Assembly (NCBI GenBank): GCA_020251025.1
Contig: JADCDI010000081.1
Location: 26,767 to 90,766 of the forward strand
DNA length: 64,000 nucleotides
Source of the DNA: Rhodobacter sp.
Lineage (GTDB): Bacteria; Pseudomonadota; Alphaproteobacteria; Rhodobacterales; Rhodobacteraceae
Direction: 5' to 3'
Notes under the pieces: model-generated
What the model was told of the DNA's origin: nothing
The model's input: only the letters and a program-made list of their open reading frames with translations
Database searches by the model: none
Position numbers and translations under genes: made by a program
Shown: one piece after another, positions 26,600 through 37,497 of the stretch
Layout of the letters: each line of letters begins with the position of its first letter
Position numbering within the stretch: the stretch's first letter is position 1

Positions 26600-28642
26600 T
26601 CAGGCGCGGCGGCGCCTGCGCGTGGCATCGCTGCTGCCGCCGCCGCCGGTGTTGAAGCTGACATCGGGCAGGCTGACGATCCTGCCCAGTTCCGCAAAGG
26701 GATCGGTCGCATGCGGGATCGCGTTCGCGTTGACGAAATGCTCCTGAAAGCGCGGCTCGATGGCCGTTTCCACCTTGTGGATCCGTTGGACGGTCTGTTC
26801 GATGGCCGCGCGCGCGGATTTGTTGCACAGCGCAATCCGCGCCCCCGTCCCGGCGGCATTGCCGGCCGAGGTGACATGGTCAAGTGCCGCATCGGGGATC
26901 ATTCCCAGCACCATCGCATGTTTCGGGCTGATATGTGCGCCAAAGGCCCCGGCCAGAACCACGCGATCCACGCGGTCCACCCCCATTTCATCCATCAGCA
27001 GGCGCGCCCCGGCATAAAGTGCCGATTTCGCAAGCTGAATCGCGCGGATATCGGTCTGCGTGACCTTGATCACCGGCCCGCCATCGGCGCTGCCGTCATG
27101 CAGCAGGTAGGAATGTGTCCGCCCTTCTGCTATCGCGCGGGTGGTTCCGGTCTGTTCGGGACTGCCGATCAGCCCCCTGGCATCAACCAGCCCGGCCATG
27201 CGCATTTCCGCCACCGCCTCGATGATGCCGGACCCGCAGATGCCGGTCACGCCGGTCTTGCCGACGGACCCGGCAAAGCCGGGTTCGTCCGACCACAGGT
27301 CTGATCCGATGACCCGAAAGCGCGGCTCTTTGGTGACGGCATCAATCTCCACCCGCTCGATCGCACCCGGTGCGGCCCGCTGACCGGATGAGATCTGGGC
27401 CCCTTCAAAGGCCGGGCCGGTGGGCGAAGAGCAGGCAAGCACACGGGTTTCATTGCCCAGCAGCAGTTCGGCATTGGTACCGACATCGACGATCAGCACC
27501 ATGTCCTTTGACTTGTCGGGCTGTTCCGACAGGGCAACGGCGGCACAATCGGCCCCGACATGCCCGGCGATGCAGGGCAACACATAGACCCGTGCCGCGC
27601 GGTTGACCTGTGTCAGGTCCAGATCGCGCGCATCAAGACTGAGACTGCCCGAGGTGGCCAAGGCAAAGGGGGCCTGACCCAGTTCCACCGGGTCGATGCC
27701 CAAAAGCAGGTGGTGCATCACCGGGTTGCAGACAAAGACGATCTCGTAGATCGCTGCGGGTCCGATCCCCGCCTCGGCGGCGATGGACCCGGTCAGCGCG
27801 TCAATCGCCTCGCGGACGGCGCGGGTCATTTCCACGTCCCCGCCCGGGTTCATCATGGCATAGCTGACGCGGCTCATCAGGTCTTCGCCAAAGCGGATCT
27901 GCGGGTTCATCACACCGCCGGATGCAAGTACGCTGCCGTCGCGCAGATCGCACAGATGCGCCGCGATGGTGGTCGACCCAAGGTCGATGGCCAGCCCGTA
28001 AAGCCCGCCCTCGTGAAAGCCCGGCCAGATGTCCAGGATGCGCGGGCGGGCATCGAGGTGGCCCTGATGGACCGCAACCGTCACCTTCCAGTCACCCTGG
28101 CGCAGCGCAGGCTGCAACCGGCGCAGGATGGCAAGATCAGCCTCGACATCCGTCATCTGCCACTGGTCGCGCAGGGCCAGCGCCAGGCGTTCGAAATCGC
28201 CCGTCGGCTCGTGCATGTCCGGCTCGGCGACTTCGACGTAAACCGCGCGCGTGGCCGGGTCCATCACGATGTCGCGCATCGTGGCGGACTTGCGGATGAC
28301 CTGCTTGTGGACCTGGCTTTCGGGCGGCACGTCGATGACGACATCGCCCATGACCCTGGCCTGACAGCCCAGGCGCCGGCCCTCTGCCAGCCCGCGGATC
28401 GATTTGTAGCGCGCCTCTACCGCATTCCATTCGGACAGGGCACCGGCGCTGACCGTCAGGCCATGCTTGGGAAACTCGCCATAGCCCGGCGTGATCTGGC
28501 ATTTGGAACAGATGCCGCGCCCGCCGCAGACCGAATCAATATCCACCCCCAGCTGCCGCGCCGCCGTCAGAACCGGCGTGCCCAGCGCAAAGCGGCCCCG
28601 CTTGCCCGAAGGGGTAAAGATCACCAGCGCGTCCTGCGTCAT
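26600..28642 (-). CDS. ASKHA-type corrinoid activation protein with N-terminal 2Fe-2S ferredoxin domain
   Basis: ATP-dependent reductive activator that returns Co(II)-corrinoid on a methyltransferase partner to Co(I). From the ATG at 28642 the 680-aa protein has a plant-type 2Fe-2S domain with C39, C45, C48 and C93 (CGGRGICSKC ... LGCQA). A linker follows, then the C-terminal actin-like ATPase region (DUF4445/RACE) with GLAIDLGSTTIAAHL, VDVGTNAELLLG, GICGSGIIEAVAEM and LAGAFGAH. The C-terminus is an odd GGGGSSDATRRRRRA. It is the last gene of the methyl-transfer cluster, 158 bases past the 76-aa gene, with a hairpin between them. Confidence 0.9.
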   Translation of the reverse strand: MTQDALVIFTPSGKRGRFALGTPVLTAARQLGVDIDSVCGGRGICSKCQITPGYGEFPKHGLTVSAGALSEWNAVEARYKSIRGLAEGRRLGCQARVMGDVVIDVPPESQVHKQVIRKSATMRDIVMDPATRAVYVEVAEPDMHEPTGDFERLALALRDQWQMTDVEADLAILRRLQPALRQGDWKVTVAVHQGHLDARPRILDIWPGFHEGGLYGLAIDLGSTTIAAHLCDLRDGSVLASGGVMNPQIRFGEDLMSRVSYAMMNPGGDVEMTRAVREAIDALTGSIAAEAGIGPAAIYEIVFVCNPVMHHLLLGIDPVELGQAPFALATSGSLSLDARDLDLTQVNRAARVYVLPCIAGHVGADCAAVALSEQPDKSKDMVLIVDVGTNAELLLGNETRVLACSSPTGPAFEGAQISSGQRAAPGAIERVEIDAVTKEPRFRVIGSDLWSDEPGFAGSVGKTGVTGICGSGIIEAVAEMRMAGLVDARGLIGSPEQTGTTRAIAEGRTHSYLLHDGSADGGPVIKVTQTDIRAIQLAKSALYAGARLLMDEMGVDRVDRVVLAGAFGAHISPKHAMVLGMIPDAALDHVTSAGNAAGTGARIALCNKSARAAIEQTVQRIHKVETAIEPRFQEHFVNANAIPHATDPFAELGRIVSLPDVSFNTGGGGSSDATRRRRRA

Positions 28643-28760
28643 TGTCCCGTCCCGTTCTGTTCCGTGGTGGTGCAGCCTATGTATGGGGCTGCGCGGCAAT
28701 TGCCATGCCGGTTTGCGGCGCGGCAGCGCCCGGTTGCGTCACGGGCGGCGCGGGAACGAT

Positions 28761-28793
28761 TTTTCTGCGAAAAATCAGAATTTTCGCAGAAAA
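28761..28793. promoter_or_regulatory. AT-rich hairpin between the 76-aa gene and the activator gene
   Basis: A 13-base arm (TTTTCTGCGAAAA, 28761-28773) and its exact complement (TTTTCGCAGAAAA, 28781-28793) flank a 7-base loop. On the minus strand it sits 8 bases after the stop codon of the 76-aa gene and about 120 bases before the ASKHA start. It lacks a following T-run, so it may be a partial terminator, an RNA-processing or stabilising hairpin, or a protein-binding palindrome. Confidence 0.6.
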
Positions 28794-28800
28794 TTCGTCT

Positions 28801-29031
28801 TCAGCAGACCACGCGCAGAAACCCGGTGTTGCAGATCACGATCCACTGGCCACCGGTTTCAATCAGGTGAAAGCCGCGCGCCCGCACTTCGGCGATGAAC
28901 TGCTCGCGCCCGATTTCGCGGTCGATCCAGCGCAGATCGCGCCGGATGACACCGCCGCGTGCCACTGATTTCGCGCCGAAGACTTCGGCAATCCAGCCTG
29001 CCGCGGTGGTTTGTCTGATGATCGCTTCCAT
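28801..29031 (-). CDS. 76-aa conserved small protein of the methyl-transfer cluster
   Basis: Starts MEAIIRQTTAAGWIAEVFGAK and ends GGQWIVICNTGFLRVVC. It has normal composition, with a mix of charged and hydrophobic residues, and no signal or membrane segment. It lies 36 bases after the methyltransferase gene on the same strand. In Rhodobacterales, small proteins of this type accompany methyltetrahydrofolate:corrinoid genes, sometimes under an unrelated biosynthetic name. I do not recognise an activity. The C-terminal CNTGFLRVVC has two Cys that could be functional. Confidence 0.7.
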   Translation of the reverse strand: MEAIIRQTTAAGWIAEVFGAKSVARGGVIRRDLRWIDREIGREQFIAEVRARGFHLIETGGQWIVICNTGFLRVVC

Positions 29032-29067
29032 GCCCCCGATCCTGCCGGGGCATGGTTAACAAAAGGT

Positions 29068-30060
<993 letters not shown>

Positions 30061-30063
30061 CTA

Positions 30064-30993
30064 TCAGACTGGTCCTTGCGCGTGAGAGGCCGGAACGCCA
30101 CTGGCGCCGCCGTTTTCGGTAACCCATGCCGCATTGGTCTTGATGCCGCCCAGGGGAAAGAAATGCACCGCTTCAATGCCAAAGCCCGGGGTTTTCGCCT
30201 TGTGGCCGGCCAGGGCGGTCAGGATATCGGTGGGTTCATAAGGCAAAAGCAGCTTGGTTACATCCATCGCCCGCTTTTGCAGCACGCGCAAGGACGGGCC
30301 AACCCCGCAGGCGATGGCGAATTTGATCAGGGTCTGCAACTTGGCAGGCCCGGCAACGCCGATATGGATCGGCAGGGCAATTCCTTCGGCTGCCAGACGG
30401 TCTGCCCAGGCGATCACCGGGGCAGCTTCGAAGCAGAACTGCGTGGCAATGGCCATCTTTGCATCCGTCCGGTCGCTGAACGCCTGTTTCCAGTGCAGCG
30501 CCGCCATCACCATGCGGTCTGATCCGTCAGGGTCAATGTCCCTGTTGCCTTCGGGGTGGCCTGCCACGTGCAGACGGTCAAAGCCATCAAACAGGCCCGT
30601 TTCCATCAGCTGCATCGAATTGCCGAAATCTCCCGCCGGGGTTGCCACGCCGCCTGCCAGCAGCAGCGCCTGCTTCACTCCCGCCTCGCCCTGATACCGC
30701 GCGATCCAGTCGGCCAGCATGGCCTTGTCGCGGATGATCCGCGCCGGGAAGTGGGGCATCACGGGAAAGCCTTCGGCCGATACGCGCCGCGCGGTCGCGA
30801 CCATGTCTTCAATGGGCGTGCCTTCGATATGCGCGATATAGACGCGCGTTCCCGCAGGAAGCAGATCACGGAAGCTGTCCACTTTTTCTGCGGTGCGCGG
30901 CATCACCTCGATCGAGAAGCCGTCCAGCATGGCATCAAGTGCTGCCGCGGCGGGGGCAGGCTGCGGGTCGCGGCGGAAGTTGAACAAGGCCAT
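30064..30993 (-). CDS. MetF-like methylenetetrahydrofolate reductase
   Basis: Predicted to interconvert 5,10-methylene- and 5-methyl-tetrahydrofolate. The 309-aa protein has a divergent MetF barrel: FSIEVMPRTAEKVDSF in place of the usual FEFFPPK, then YIAHIEGTPIEDMV, MPHFPAR, LLLAGG and HVAGHPEGNRD. AGPAKLQTLIKFAIACGVGPS and HFFPLGG come near the end. AGGAG stands 7 bases before the ATG at 30993; a GTG directly upstream is the alternative. It is tightly linked to the methyltransferase, so together they could feed demethylated methyl groups into the folate pool. Confidence 0.85.
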   Translation of the reverse strand: MALFNFRRDPQPAPAAAALDAMLDGFSIEVMPRTAEKVDSFRDLLPAGTRVYIAHIEGTPIEDMVATARRVSAEGFPVMPHFPARIIRDKAMLADWIARYQGEAGVKQALLLAGGVATPAGDFGNSMQLMETGLFDGFDRLHVAGHPEGNRDIDPDGSDRMVMAALHWKQAFSDRTDAKMAIATQFCFEAAPVIAWADRLAAEGIALPIHIGVAGPAKLQTLIKFAIACGVGPSLRVLQKRAMDVTKLLLPYEPTDILTALAGHKAKTPGFGIEAVHFFPLGGIKTNAAWVTENGGASGVPASHAQGPV

Positions 30994-31030
30994 CACGGAT
31001 CTCCTGCACGGTTCCTGGCACGGGGGCGAT

Positions 31031-31327
31031 TCAGGCCCGGCCTTCGGTTTCGATCAGTTCCCGCAGGCGCCGGGTGTCGAATTCCGCTTCCAGCCGGGCC
31101 GCTTCCGCCGCTGCGATGACGTGGGGCTCGCCCTCGACCTGATAGGGCGGGGCTTTGCGCCACTCTGCCATATAGGCATCGGCATCCTTTGCCCCGATCT
31201 TCATGGCGCAGCGGTCGATCGCCTGCTCGAAGCGTTCGCTGAGTTGCACCTTTGATCCGCTGCGGCCCTTGCCGACGATCACCTGGGCCGGGATGTCGCG
31301 CCAGTAGACGACCGTGACGTCCGGCAT
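31031..31327 (-). CDS. Small 'virulence factor' family protein (PF13769 type) of the methyl-transfer cluster
   Basis: A 98-aa protein starting MPDVTVVYWRDIPAQVIVGK, with the family core KVQLSERFEQAID, KDADAYMAEW and a Glu/Arg-rich helical C-terminus. The family name comes from an old annotation; no virulence role is implied. In alphaproteobacteria such proteins precede MetF-like and corrinoid methyltransferase genes, as here. This is the first gene of the five-gene minus-strand cluster. Its promoter should lie in 31328-31590, shared with the divergent ppx/gppA gene. I saw no cobalamin riboswitch box there. Confidence 0.75.
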   Translation of the reverse strand: MPDVTVVYWRDIPAQVIVGKGRSGSKVQLSERFEQAIDRCAMKIGAKDADAYMAEWRKAPPYQVEGEPHVIAAAEAARLEAEFDTRRLRELIETEGRA

Positions 31328-31590
31328 CGCTGATTCCCCTTCCTTGCCTGCGCTTCCTTCTAATGGCCGTCAGGCGGCAGGCGATGCCGGATTTCGACAC
31401 GTCCCGCGCAGCCAGCGACCCCGCCCGCCATCGGCCCGCTGCAGGGCGGCGGAACGCGCGCTTTCCCGCGCCGCATTGGCGGGACCTAACCGGCACATGA
31501 CCCGCCCGGATGCAGCCTTGGCGCTGCTTCGGCGCTTGCAGAGCCGCGCCCCTGCGGCTAGGCTTGCGGCAACCATGAATGGAGGGCGAT

Positions 31591-32733
31591 ATGACGCCCG
31601 AGCGTCCCCCGGGTGCGGACGCGCTGCCGATGTCGGCCGATGGGCCATGGCCTGTTGCGCCGCCGGCGGACCTGTCTGGCACCCCTACGCCCGGGATGGG
31701 ACAGCTTTATGCTGCCCTTGACCTTGGCACAAACAGCTGCCGGATGCTGATTGCCCAGCCGAAGGGCAGTCAGTTTACGGTTGTCGACAGCTTTTCCAAG
31801 ACCGTCCAGCTTGGGGTGGGTCTGGAAGCCTCGGGCAGGCTGAGCCGCGCCTCGATGGGGCGTACCGTTCAGGCGCTGCGGATCTGTCAGAAAAAGATCG
31901 AAAAGCATGGCGTTGACCGCATGCGTCTGGTGGCGACAGAGGCCTGCCGTCGTGCCCGCAACGCCCGCGACTTTATCCGCCAGGTGCGCCGCGAAACCGG
32001 GCTGCAGCTGGAAATCATCGCGCCGGAAGAAGAGGCGCGGCTGGCCGTCATCTCTTGCGCACCCCTGGTCAGCCGGCGCACCGAGCAGTTGCTGGTCGTT
32101 GATATCGGCGGCGGATCCACCGAACTGGTCTGGATCGATCTTTCGGCGGTCGATCCCGAAGACCGGCCCCGCGCCATCATGCGGCTGCATGCCGGCTTTT
32201 CCAGCCATGGCGATGACCCCGCAGCGCGGGTGGTGGACTGGATTTCGGTGCCTTTGGGCGTTGCCACGCTGAAAGACCAGTTTGCCGATGTCGAAGACGA
32301 TGCCGCACGGTTTGCTTTGATGAGCTGGTTTTTCGAAGAGAACCTTGCGAATTTTTCCCCCTATAACGCGGAAAATCCGCGCGAGGGGTTCCAGATCATC
32401 GGCACCAGCGGCACGGTCACGACCGTTGCGGCATCCTTTCTGGGGCTGCGCCGCTATGACCGGGCCAAGGTGGACGGGCTGCGGATGTCGTCGGACCAGA
32501 TCGATACGGTGATCCGCGATTACCTTTTGCTTGGCCCCGAAGGCCGGCGCACAGACCCCAGGATCGGGCGCGACCGCCACGCGCTGATCATGTCGGGCGC
32601 TGCAATCCTGCAGGCCATGATGCGCATCTGGCCGACCGACCGCCTTTCGGTGGCGGACCGCGGGCTGCGCGAGGGACTGCTTTACGCGCAGATGAGCGCG
32701 GATGGCGTTCTGGAAGACGGACCCTACGAATGA
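31591..32733 (+). CDS. Ppx/GppA-family exopolyphosphatase or pppGpp phosphohydrolase
   Basis: Hydrolyses polyphosphate or the stringent alarmone pppGpp. The 380-aa protein has the ASKHA motifs [48 protein letters not shown] and GTSGTVTT. The ATG at 31591 is chosen over one 12 bases upstream, because GGAGGG (31581-31586) stands before it. The first 40 residues are Pro/Ala-rich and outside the domain. The stop codon overlaps the rlmE start as ATGA, linking the two. The choice between Ppx and GppA activity cannot be made here. Confidence 0.92.
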   Translation: MTPERPPGADALPMSADGPWPVAPPADLSGTPTPGMGQLYAALDLGTNSCRMLIAQPKGSQFTVVDSFSKTVQLGVGLEASGRLSRASMGRTVQALRICQKKIEKHGVDRMRLVATEACRRARNARDFIRQVRRETGLQLEIIAPEEEARLAVISCAPLVSRRTEQLLVVDIGGGSTELVWIDLSAVDPEDRPRAIMRLHAGFSSHGDDPAARVVDWISVPLGVATLKDQFADVEDDAARFALMSWFFEENLANFSPYNAENPREGFQIIGTSGTVTTVAASFLGLRRYDRAKVDGLRMSSDQIDTVIRDYLLLGPEGRRTDPRIGRDRHALIMSGAAILQAMMRIWPTDRLSVADRGLREGLLYAQMSADGVLEDGPYE

Positions 32734-33494
32734 CCGGGGACAGCAAGACGGGCCAGAAAAACACATCGGGCCGGGGTCAGCGCGAGCTGCGCGTGCGGGT
32801 CAAGACCGCCAAGGGCCGCAAGCTGTCCTCCACGCTGTGGCTGGAACGGCAGTTGAACGACCCCTATGTCCTGCGCGCCCGGAAGGAAGGGTATCGCGGC
32901 CGTGCGGCCTACAAGATACTGGAGTTGGACGACAAGTACGGCTTCCTGAAACCAGGGGCACGGGTGGTTGACCTCGGCTGTGCGCCGGGCGGCTGGTGTC
33001 AGGTGGCCGTCGGGCGGGTCAATGCCCTGGGCGAGCGGCACAACAAACCGGTGGGCACCGTTCTGGGTGTGGACCTGCAAGAGGTGATGCCGATCAGCGG
33101 CGCGGTGATCCACCGGCTTGATTTTCTGGAAGACGGGGCGGACGACAAGGTGAAGGCCTGGCTCGGCGGGCCTGCCGATGTGGTGCTCAGCGACATGGCG
33201 GCGGCCTCGTCGGGGCACAGGCAGACGGACCATCTGCGCATCGTCGCCCTGTGCGAGGCTGCAGCGCAGTTTGCCTTCGATGTGCTGGAAGAGGGCGGCA
33301 CCTTTGTTGCCAAGGTTCTGGCCGGCGGGGCTGAGATTGCGCTTCAGACCGCACTCAAGCGCAATTTCACCAAAGTTGTGAATGTAAAACCCCCCGCCAG
33401 CCGCCCGGACAGTGCCGAGAAGTTCGTTGTTGCGATGGGATTCAGGGGGCGATCCAGGTCAGAACCCGCCGGATCACGCAAGCCAGAGCAGTAA
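32730..33494 (+). CDS. rlmE: 23S rRNA (uridine-2'-O-)-methyltransferase RlmE (FtsJ)
   Basis: Methylates the 2'-OH of U2552 in 23S rRNA during late large-subunit assembly. The 254-aa protein has the catalytic tetrad K62 (AAYKILELD), D155 ([16 protein letters not shown]), K195 (FVAKVLAGG) and E230 (DSAEKFVVA), plus the SAM motif [12 protein letters not shown] basic N-terminal extension of about 30 residues is common in alphaproteobacteria. Translation is coupled to the upstream ppx/gppA gene by a 4-base overlap. Confidence 0.96.
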   Translation: MTGDSKTGQKNTSGRGQRELRVRVKTAKGRKLSSTLWLERQLNDPYVLRARKEGYRGRAAYKILELDDKYGFLKPGARVVDLGCAPGGWCQVAVGRVNALGERHNKPVGTVLGVDLQEVMPISGAVIHRLDFLEDGADDKVKAWLGGPADVVLSDMAAASSGHRQTDHLRIVALCEAAAQFAFDVLEEGGTFVAKVLAGGAEIALQTALKRNFTKVVNVKPPASRPDSAEKFVVAMGFRGRSRSEPAGSRKPEQ

Positions 33495-33551
33495 ACGGAG
33501 CCCAAAGCTGCGCTGATTCGCGCATCGTGTCCTCGCGCCTTGTATCCCGGC

Positions 33552-34127
33552 TCAGCCGCCCCAATGCCGGACCGGACCGCAATCCATATGGACGAAGTTC
33601 GACCGCGAGTATTTTCCCACACCGCCCGAATTGCACGAGGCCGCCGCCTTGGCCACCTGACCGACCGACCGCGATTTCAGCCGCAGGTCCGCCGCCTGGC
33701 CCTTCACGTGCAACGAGTTGCGGGCAACACCCCGAGAGCGCGAGCGCAGCATCGCGTTGGTCTGCGCGCTGCGGTAGCCCGACAGCAGCATGTAGGGTTC
33801 GCTGACATCCAGAAGCCGGTGCGAGGCCGCCATGATATCGATATTGCGCGGATCGATCCTGGTCTTGCTGTCCGTGCGCCAGTCGCGCATGAAGTAATTG
33901 ATCTCGTCCAGCACTTCGGGAATGTAATCCCCCTCGATCCAGTAGATCGTGTCGATGCTTTCGCCTGTGCGTCCCGAATACATCCGGATCCGGCGGATAT
34001 CGCCCGCCCCTTTCAACAGCCCGAACGCGTTGGAATAGGTGGGGGCCGCCACCACCATCGTTGCGGCAAAGGCCCCAAGCAGACCGCGTCGCGTCACGCC
34101 GGTCGAAGGATTATCGGTCATCTGCAT
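33552..34127 (-). CDS. MepK-like murein endopeptidase (DUF882, peptidase M15 relative), Tat-exported
   Basis: Probable metal-dependent peptidoglycan endopeptidase. The 191-aa protein has a twin-arginine leader (TRRGLLGAF followed by a hydrophobic stretch to about residue 34). A DUF882 domain follows with zinc ligands H140 and D147 (SLHVKGQAADLRL) and H180 (NFVHMDCG), and LLSGYRSAQTNAML. In Escherichia coli the corresponding gene (ycbK/mepK) sits beside the L,D-transpeptidase gene ycbB. Here the pair is kept but divergent, which suggests that this enzyme cuts the 3-3 crosslinks its neighbour makes. Confidence 0.88.
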   Translation of the reverse strand: MQMTDNPSTGVTRRGLLGAFAATMVVAAPTYSNAFGLLKGAGDIRRIRMYSGRTGESIDTIYWIEGDYIPEVLDEINYFMRDWRTDSKTRIDPRNIDIMAASHRLLDVSEPYMLLSGYRSAQTNAMLRSRSRGVARNSLHVKGQAADLRLKSRSVGQVAKAAASCNSGGVGKYSRSNFVHMDCGPVRHWGG

Positions 34128-34479
34128 CGGTCATGTTAACTGCCTGTTCCGCCGCCGGAAAATCCGCCTGTTCTGGACGGTCCGTTGTGCCACCTGTTCC
34201 AGCAAGCCCTGCGTTCATGCCACAGGATGGGTCTCAACCCAAGCCTTGGATTGGGCCGCAAACACTGCCAGGGGGTTAATCGGCAGGAATTTGCTGAATG
34301 CCGCCGCAGCGGGGCCAGTGCCCAAGCGGGGCGGCATCTTCGCCACAGATGGCGGCAGGACGGGGCGGTCTGACCCTTGTGAATGGACATTCCGCTTTTG
34401 ATCGCAGATACTTGACGCCAAAGGAACCAGGCGCGGGACCGGCGATCAGATGTATGTTCAGGCTGCTGCAAGATCACGG
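34128..34479. promoter_or_regulatory. Divergent promoter region between the endopeptidase and L,D-transpeptidase genes
   Basis: About 350 bases with no credible gene; frames inside are short and Ser/Pro/Arg-rich. It must hold promoters for both neighbouring genes. A CTTGAC at about 34410 is a possible -35 box for the rightward gene, though no strong -10 was found. No terminator, repeat copy or RNA gene was recognised. Confidence 0.4.
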
Positions 34480-36063
34480 ATGCACCGGTTTTTTCCCGCA
34501 ATTTTAACGGCATTGTCGCTGGCGCTGGCGGGGTCCGGCGCGGCCTGCGCCCAATCGGTGGCCTTCCGGCAGGCGGTGGCAGAGGCGGCGGGGCAGGACG
34601 AGGTTGTTGCGGCCTTCTACCTTGGGCGGAATTATGATGCGATCTGGACAGAGGCCGATGATGCCGCGCGGCGCAGTGCGTTGCTTGGCGTCCTGGCGCG
34701 CGCGTCGGACCACGGCCTTCCTGTCAGCCGCTATGATGCGGCCCAATTGACCGACGCGCTGCGCAACGCCCGAAGCGAACGCGACCGGGGGCGCGCCGAA
34801 GTGGCGATGACGCGGGCCTTTCTGGACTACGCGCGCGATGTCCAGACCGGGGTCCTGGTGCCGGCCAGGGTCGATCCCGGCATCCTGCGCGAGGTTGCGG
34901 TGCGCGACCGGCGCGCGCAGCTTGAGGATTTCATCGCGGCCGACCCGGCGGCCTATCTGCGGCAACTGCCGCCGAATTCGGCCGGATATGTGCAGCTCAT
35001 GCGCGAAAAGCTGGCGCTGGAAGACCTGATCGCCCGGGGCGGCTGGGGGCCGGCGGTTCAGGCAAAGGCGCTGGCACCGGGCGAATCGGGTCCGCAGGTT
35101 GTTGCCCTGCGCGACCGCCTGGTGGAGATGGGTTTTCTGCGCCAAAGCGCGTCCCGGTCCTACGACGCCGCCCTGCAGCGGGCCGTGCAGGCGTTCCAGC
35201 TTCGGCATGGTCTGACTGCCGATGGCATTGCCGGCCCCGGCACCATGCAGGACATCAATGTCCCCCCCGAAGAGCGTCTGAAATCCGTGATCGTGGCGAT
35301 GGAACGCGAGCGCTGGCTCCCCGTTGACCGGGGCGCGCGCCATGTCTGGGTCAACCTGACCGATTTCACCGCCCGGATCGTGGATCGGGGCAAGATCACC
35401 TTTCAGACCCGGTCGGTCATCGGCAAGAACGTTCCCGATCAGCGCAGCCCCGAATTCTCGGACCAGATGGAATACATGGTCATCAATCCAAGCTGGCACG
35501 TGCCGCGCTCGATCTCCACGAAGGAATATCTGCCCCTTCTGAAAATGGACCGCAACGCGGTGTCACATCTGAAGATTACCGACCGGTCCGGGCAGGTGAT
35601 CCCGCGCGAGTCGATCGATTTTGCCGCCTATACGGCGGCGGATTTCCCCTTTTCGATGCGCCAGCCGCCGTCGGACGACAATGCCCTTGGGAAGGTGAAG
35701 TTCATGTTTCCCAACCCTCACGACATTTACCTGCATGACACGCCGCAGAAGTCGCTTTTTGCCAGAGAGGTGCGGGCCTACAGCCACGGCTGCATCCGTC
35801 TGAACGACCCGTTCGATTTTGCCTATGCGCTTCTTGCGCCGCAGTCCGCCGATCCGCAGGGCGAATTCGCAAGCCACCTGTCTGCGGCAGTTGAAACAGT
35901 GATCAGCCTGGCGGCCCCGGTCCCGGTTCATCTGGTCTATTTCACCGCCTATCCGACCGCCAAAGGCGAGATGGCCTATCGGCGGGATGTTTACGGCCGC
36001 GATGCCAGGATATTCGAAGCCCTGACAGAGGCCGGGGTGGTACTGAACCCTGTTCGCGGCTAA
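34480..36063 (+). CDS. YcbB/LdtD-type L,D-transpeptidase
   Basis: Periplasmic enzyme forming 3-3 peptidoglycan crosslinks. From the ATG at 34480 ([18 protein letters not shown], signal peptide about 1-25) the protein has 527 aa; an ATG at 34450 would add ten residues. An N-terminal scaffold domain is followed by a peptidoglycan-binding motif ([12 protein letters not shown] ... [13 protein letters not shown]). Then comes the catalytic YkuD domain with HDTPQKSLF and the nucleophile C438 in YSHGCIRL. Length matches YcbB-class enzymes. It is followed 47 bases later by lpxD, making an envelope gene group. Confidence 0.93.
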   Translation: MHRFFPAILTALSLALAGSGAACAQSVAFRQAVAEAAGQDEVVAAFYLGRNYDAIWTEADDAARRSALLGVLARASDHGLPVSRYDAAQLTDALRNARSERDRGRAEVAMTRAFLDYARDVQTGVLVPARVDPGILREVAVRDRRAQLEDFIAADPAAYLRQLPPNSAGYVQLMREKLALEDLIARGGWGPAVQAKALAPGESGPQVVALRDRLVEMGFLRQSASRSYDAALQRAVQAFQLRHGLTADGIAGPGTMQDINVPPEERLKSVIVAMERERWLPVDRGARHVWVNLTDFTARIVDRGKITFQTRSVIGKNVPDQRSPEFSDQMEYMVINPSWHVPRSISTKEYLPLLKMDRNAVSHLKITDRSGQVIPRESIDFAAYTAADFPFSMRQPPSDDNALGKVKFMFPNPHDIYLHDTPQKSLFAREVRAYSHGCIRLNDPFDFAYALLAPQSADPQGEFASHLSAAVETVISLAAPVPVHLVYFTAYPTAKGEMAYRRDVYGRDARIFEALTEAGVVLNPVRG

Positions 36064-36109
36064 ATCAGGCGTGCCGGGCAGCACAGGCCCGAAACCGCCG
36101 GGGGCGATC

Positions 36110-37201
36110 ATGGGCCACACGATCCGCGATATTGCAGCCGCCCTTGGGGCGCGGGCCGAGGGTGACCTTGATCTGGTGATCCTTTCAGCGTCCGAACCCG
36201 CAACCGCCGGTCCCGATGCGCTGGCCCTGGCGATGGACCCCAAATATGCCGAAGGTCTGGCCCAGGGTGCCGCCCGTGCTGCAATCCTGTGGCAGGGTGC
36301 AGACTGGCGCGCGCTTGGCCTGGCGGCCGCCTTGTGGGTCAGCCGCCCGCGTATCGCGCTTGCGGGCCTGTCGCAGTTGCTGGATCCCGGGCCGGGACTT
36401 GCGCCGGGCCTGCATCCGCTGTGCGACATTCACCCCTCTGCGCAGATCGGGGATGGCGCGCGGATCGGACCTTTCGTGACAATCGGGGCGGGCTGCGTGA
36501 TCGGGCCGGGGGCACGGATCGCCAGCCATGTCTCGATAGGCGATGCGGCACGGATCGGGTCTGACGCGCTGATCCTGCAGGGCGTGCGCATCGGGCCGCG
36601 GGTCAGGATCGGTGACAGGTTCATCTGCCAGCCGGGCGCGGTGATCGGGGGCGATGGGTTTTCCTTTGTGACCCCGGAAAAATCGGGTGTCGAGGAAATC
36701 CGCGAAACGCTCGGGGTGCGCGCCGGGCATCATCCACAGGGCTGGATCCGCATTCATTCGCTGGGGTCGGTCGTGATCGGCGATGATGTCGAACTGGGGG
36801 CCAACGTCTGCATCGACCGGGGCACGATCCGCGACACCGAAATCGGGTCGGGGACGAAGCTGGATAACCTTGTCCACGTCGGGCACAACGTGACCGTGGG
36901 CCGCGACTGCCTGCTGTGCGGGCAGGTCGGCATCGCCGGATCGGCGCGCATCGGCGACCGCGTGGTGATGGCGGGGCAATGCGGGGTCAATGACAACATC
37001 TTTGTGGGCGATGACGTGATTGCGGGCGGTGCCACCAAGATATTCACCAACGCACCGGCGGGTCGCGTGCTGCTGGGCTATCCGGCGGTGAAGATGACCA
37101 CGCATATCGAAATGCAAAAGGCGCTGCGCCGCCTGCCGCGCCTGGCCGCAACCGTGGCCGCCCTGCAGAAGGCCATTTCAAAGCCGGCCGGGAAAGACTA
37201 A
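36110..37201 (+). CDS. lpxD: UDP-3-O-(3-hydroxyacyl)glucosamine N-acyltransferase
   Basis: Adds the N-linked 3-hydroxyacyl chain in lipid A synthesis. The 363-aa protein (ATG at 36110 after GGGGGCG; an upstream GTG at 36071 is less likely) has an N-terminal uridine-binding domain. A left-handed beta-helix of hexapeptides follows (about 105-320), including [22 protein letters not shown], the catalytic-His region NLVHVGHNV and [12 protein letters not shown], then a C-terminal helix. Here lpxD sits beside an acyl carrier protein and ketosynthase instead of fabZ-lpxA, which lie elsewhere in the genome. Confidence 0.95.
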   Translation: MGHTIRDIAAALGARAEGDLDLVILSASEPATAGPDALALAMDPKYAEGLAQGAARAAILWQGADWRALGLAAALWVSRPRIALAGLSQLLDPGPGLAPGLHPLCDIHPSAQIGDGARIGPFVTIGAGCVIGPGARIASHVSIGDAARIGSDALILQGVRIGPRVRIGDRFICQPGAVIGGDGFSFVTPEKSGVEEIRETLGVRAGHHPQGWIRIHSLGSVVIGDDVELGANVCIDRGTIRDTEIGSGTKLDNLVHVGHNVTVGRDCLLCGQVGIAGSARIGDRVVMAGQCGVNDNIFVGDDVIAGGATKIFTNAPAGRVLLGYPAVKMTTHIEMQKALRRLPRLAATVAALQKAISKPAGKD

Positions 37202-37230
37202 GTCATCACGGTGCTTGATCGGGGGAAACC

Positions 37231-37497
37231 ATGGCGCAGACTGTGATGGACCGGGTGATTGCCATCATCGCCGAACAGGCCGTGCTGGACCCTTCCGACG
37301 TCAGCCCGGAAGCGACCCTGGAAAGCCTGGGGATCGACAGCCTGGGGTTGGTGGAATCGATCTTTGCCATTGAAGAGGCTTTCGACATCTCTGTGCCCTT
37401 CAACGCCAATGACCCCTCCGAAAGCGACTTTGACATCTCGACCGTTGCCTCGATTGCCGCAGCCGTCGAGGCGCTGGTGGCCGCCCGTTCCGCATGA
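37231..37497 (+). CDS. Specialised acyl carrier protein
   Basis: An 88-aa acidic carrier protein with the phosphopantetheine site S37 in LGIDSLGLVE. It differs from housekeeping AcpP and resembles AcpXL-like carriers in having an extended C-terminus and an FNANDPSESDFDISTV insert. The gene lies between lpxD and a ketosynthase gene whose ATG overlaps its stop codon. It probably carries a special acyl chain for lipid A or another envelope lipid; that function is inferred from position. Confidence 0.88.
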   Translation: MAQTVMDRVIAIIAEQAVLDPSDVSPEATLESLGIDSLGLVESIFAIEEAFDISVPFNANDPSESDFDISTVASIAAAVEALVAARSA

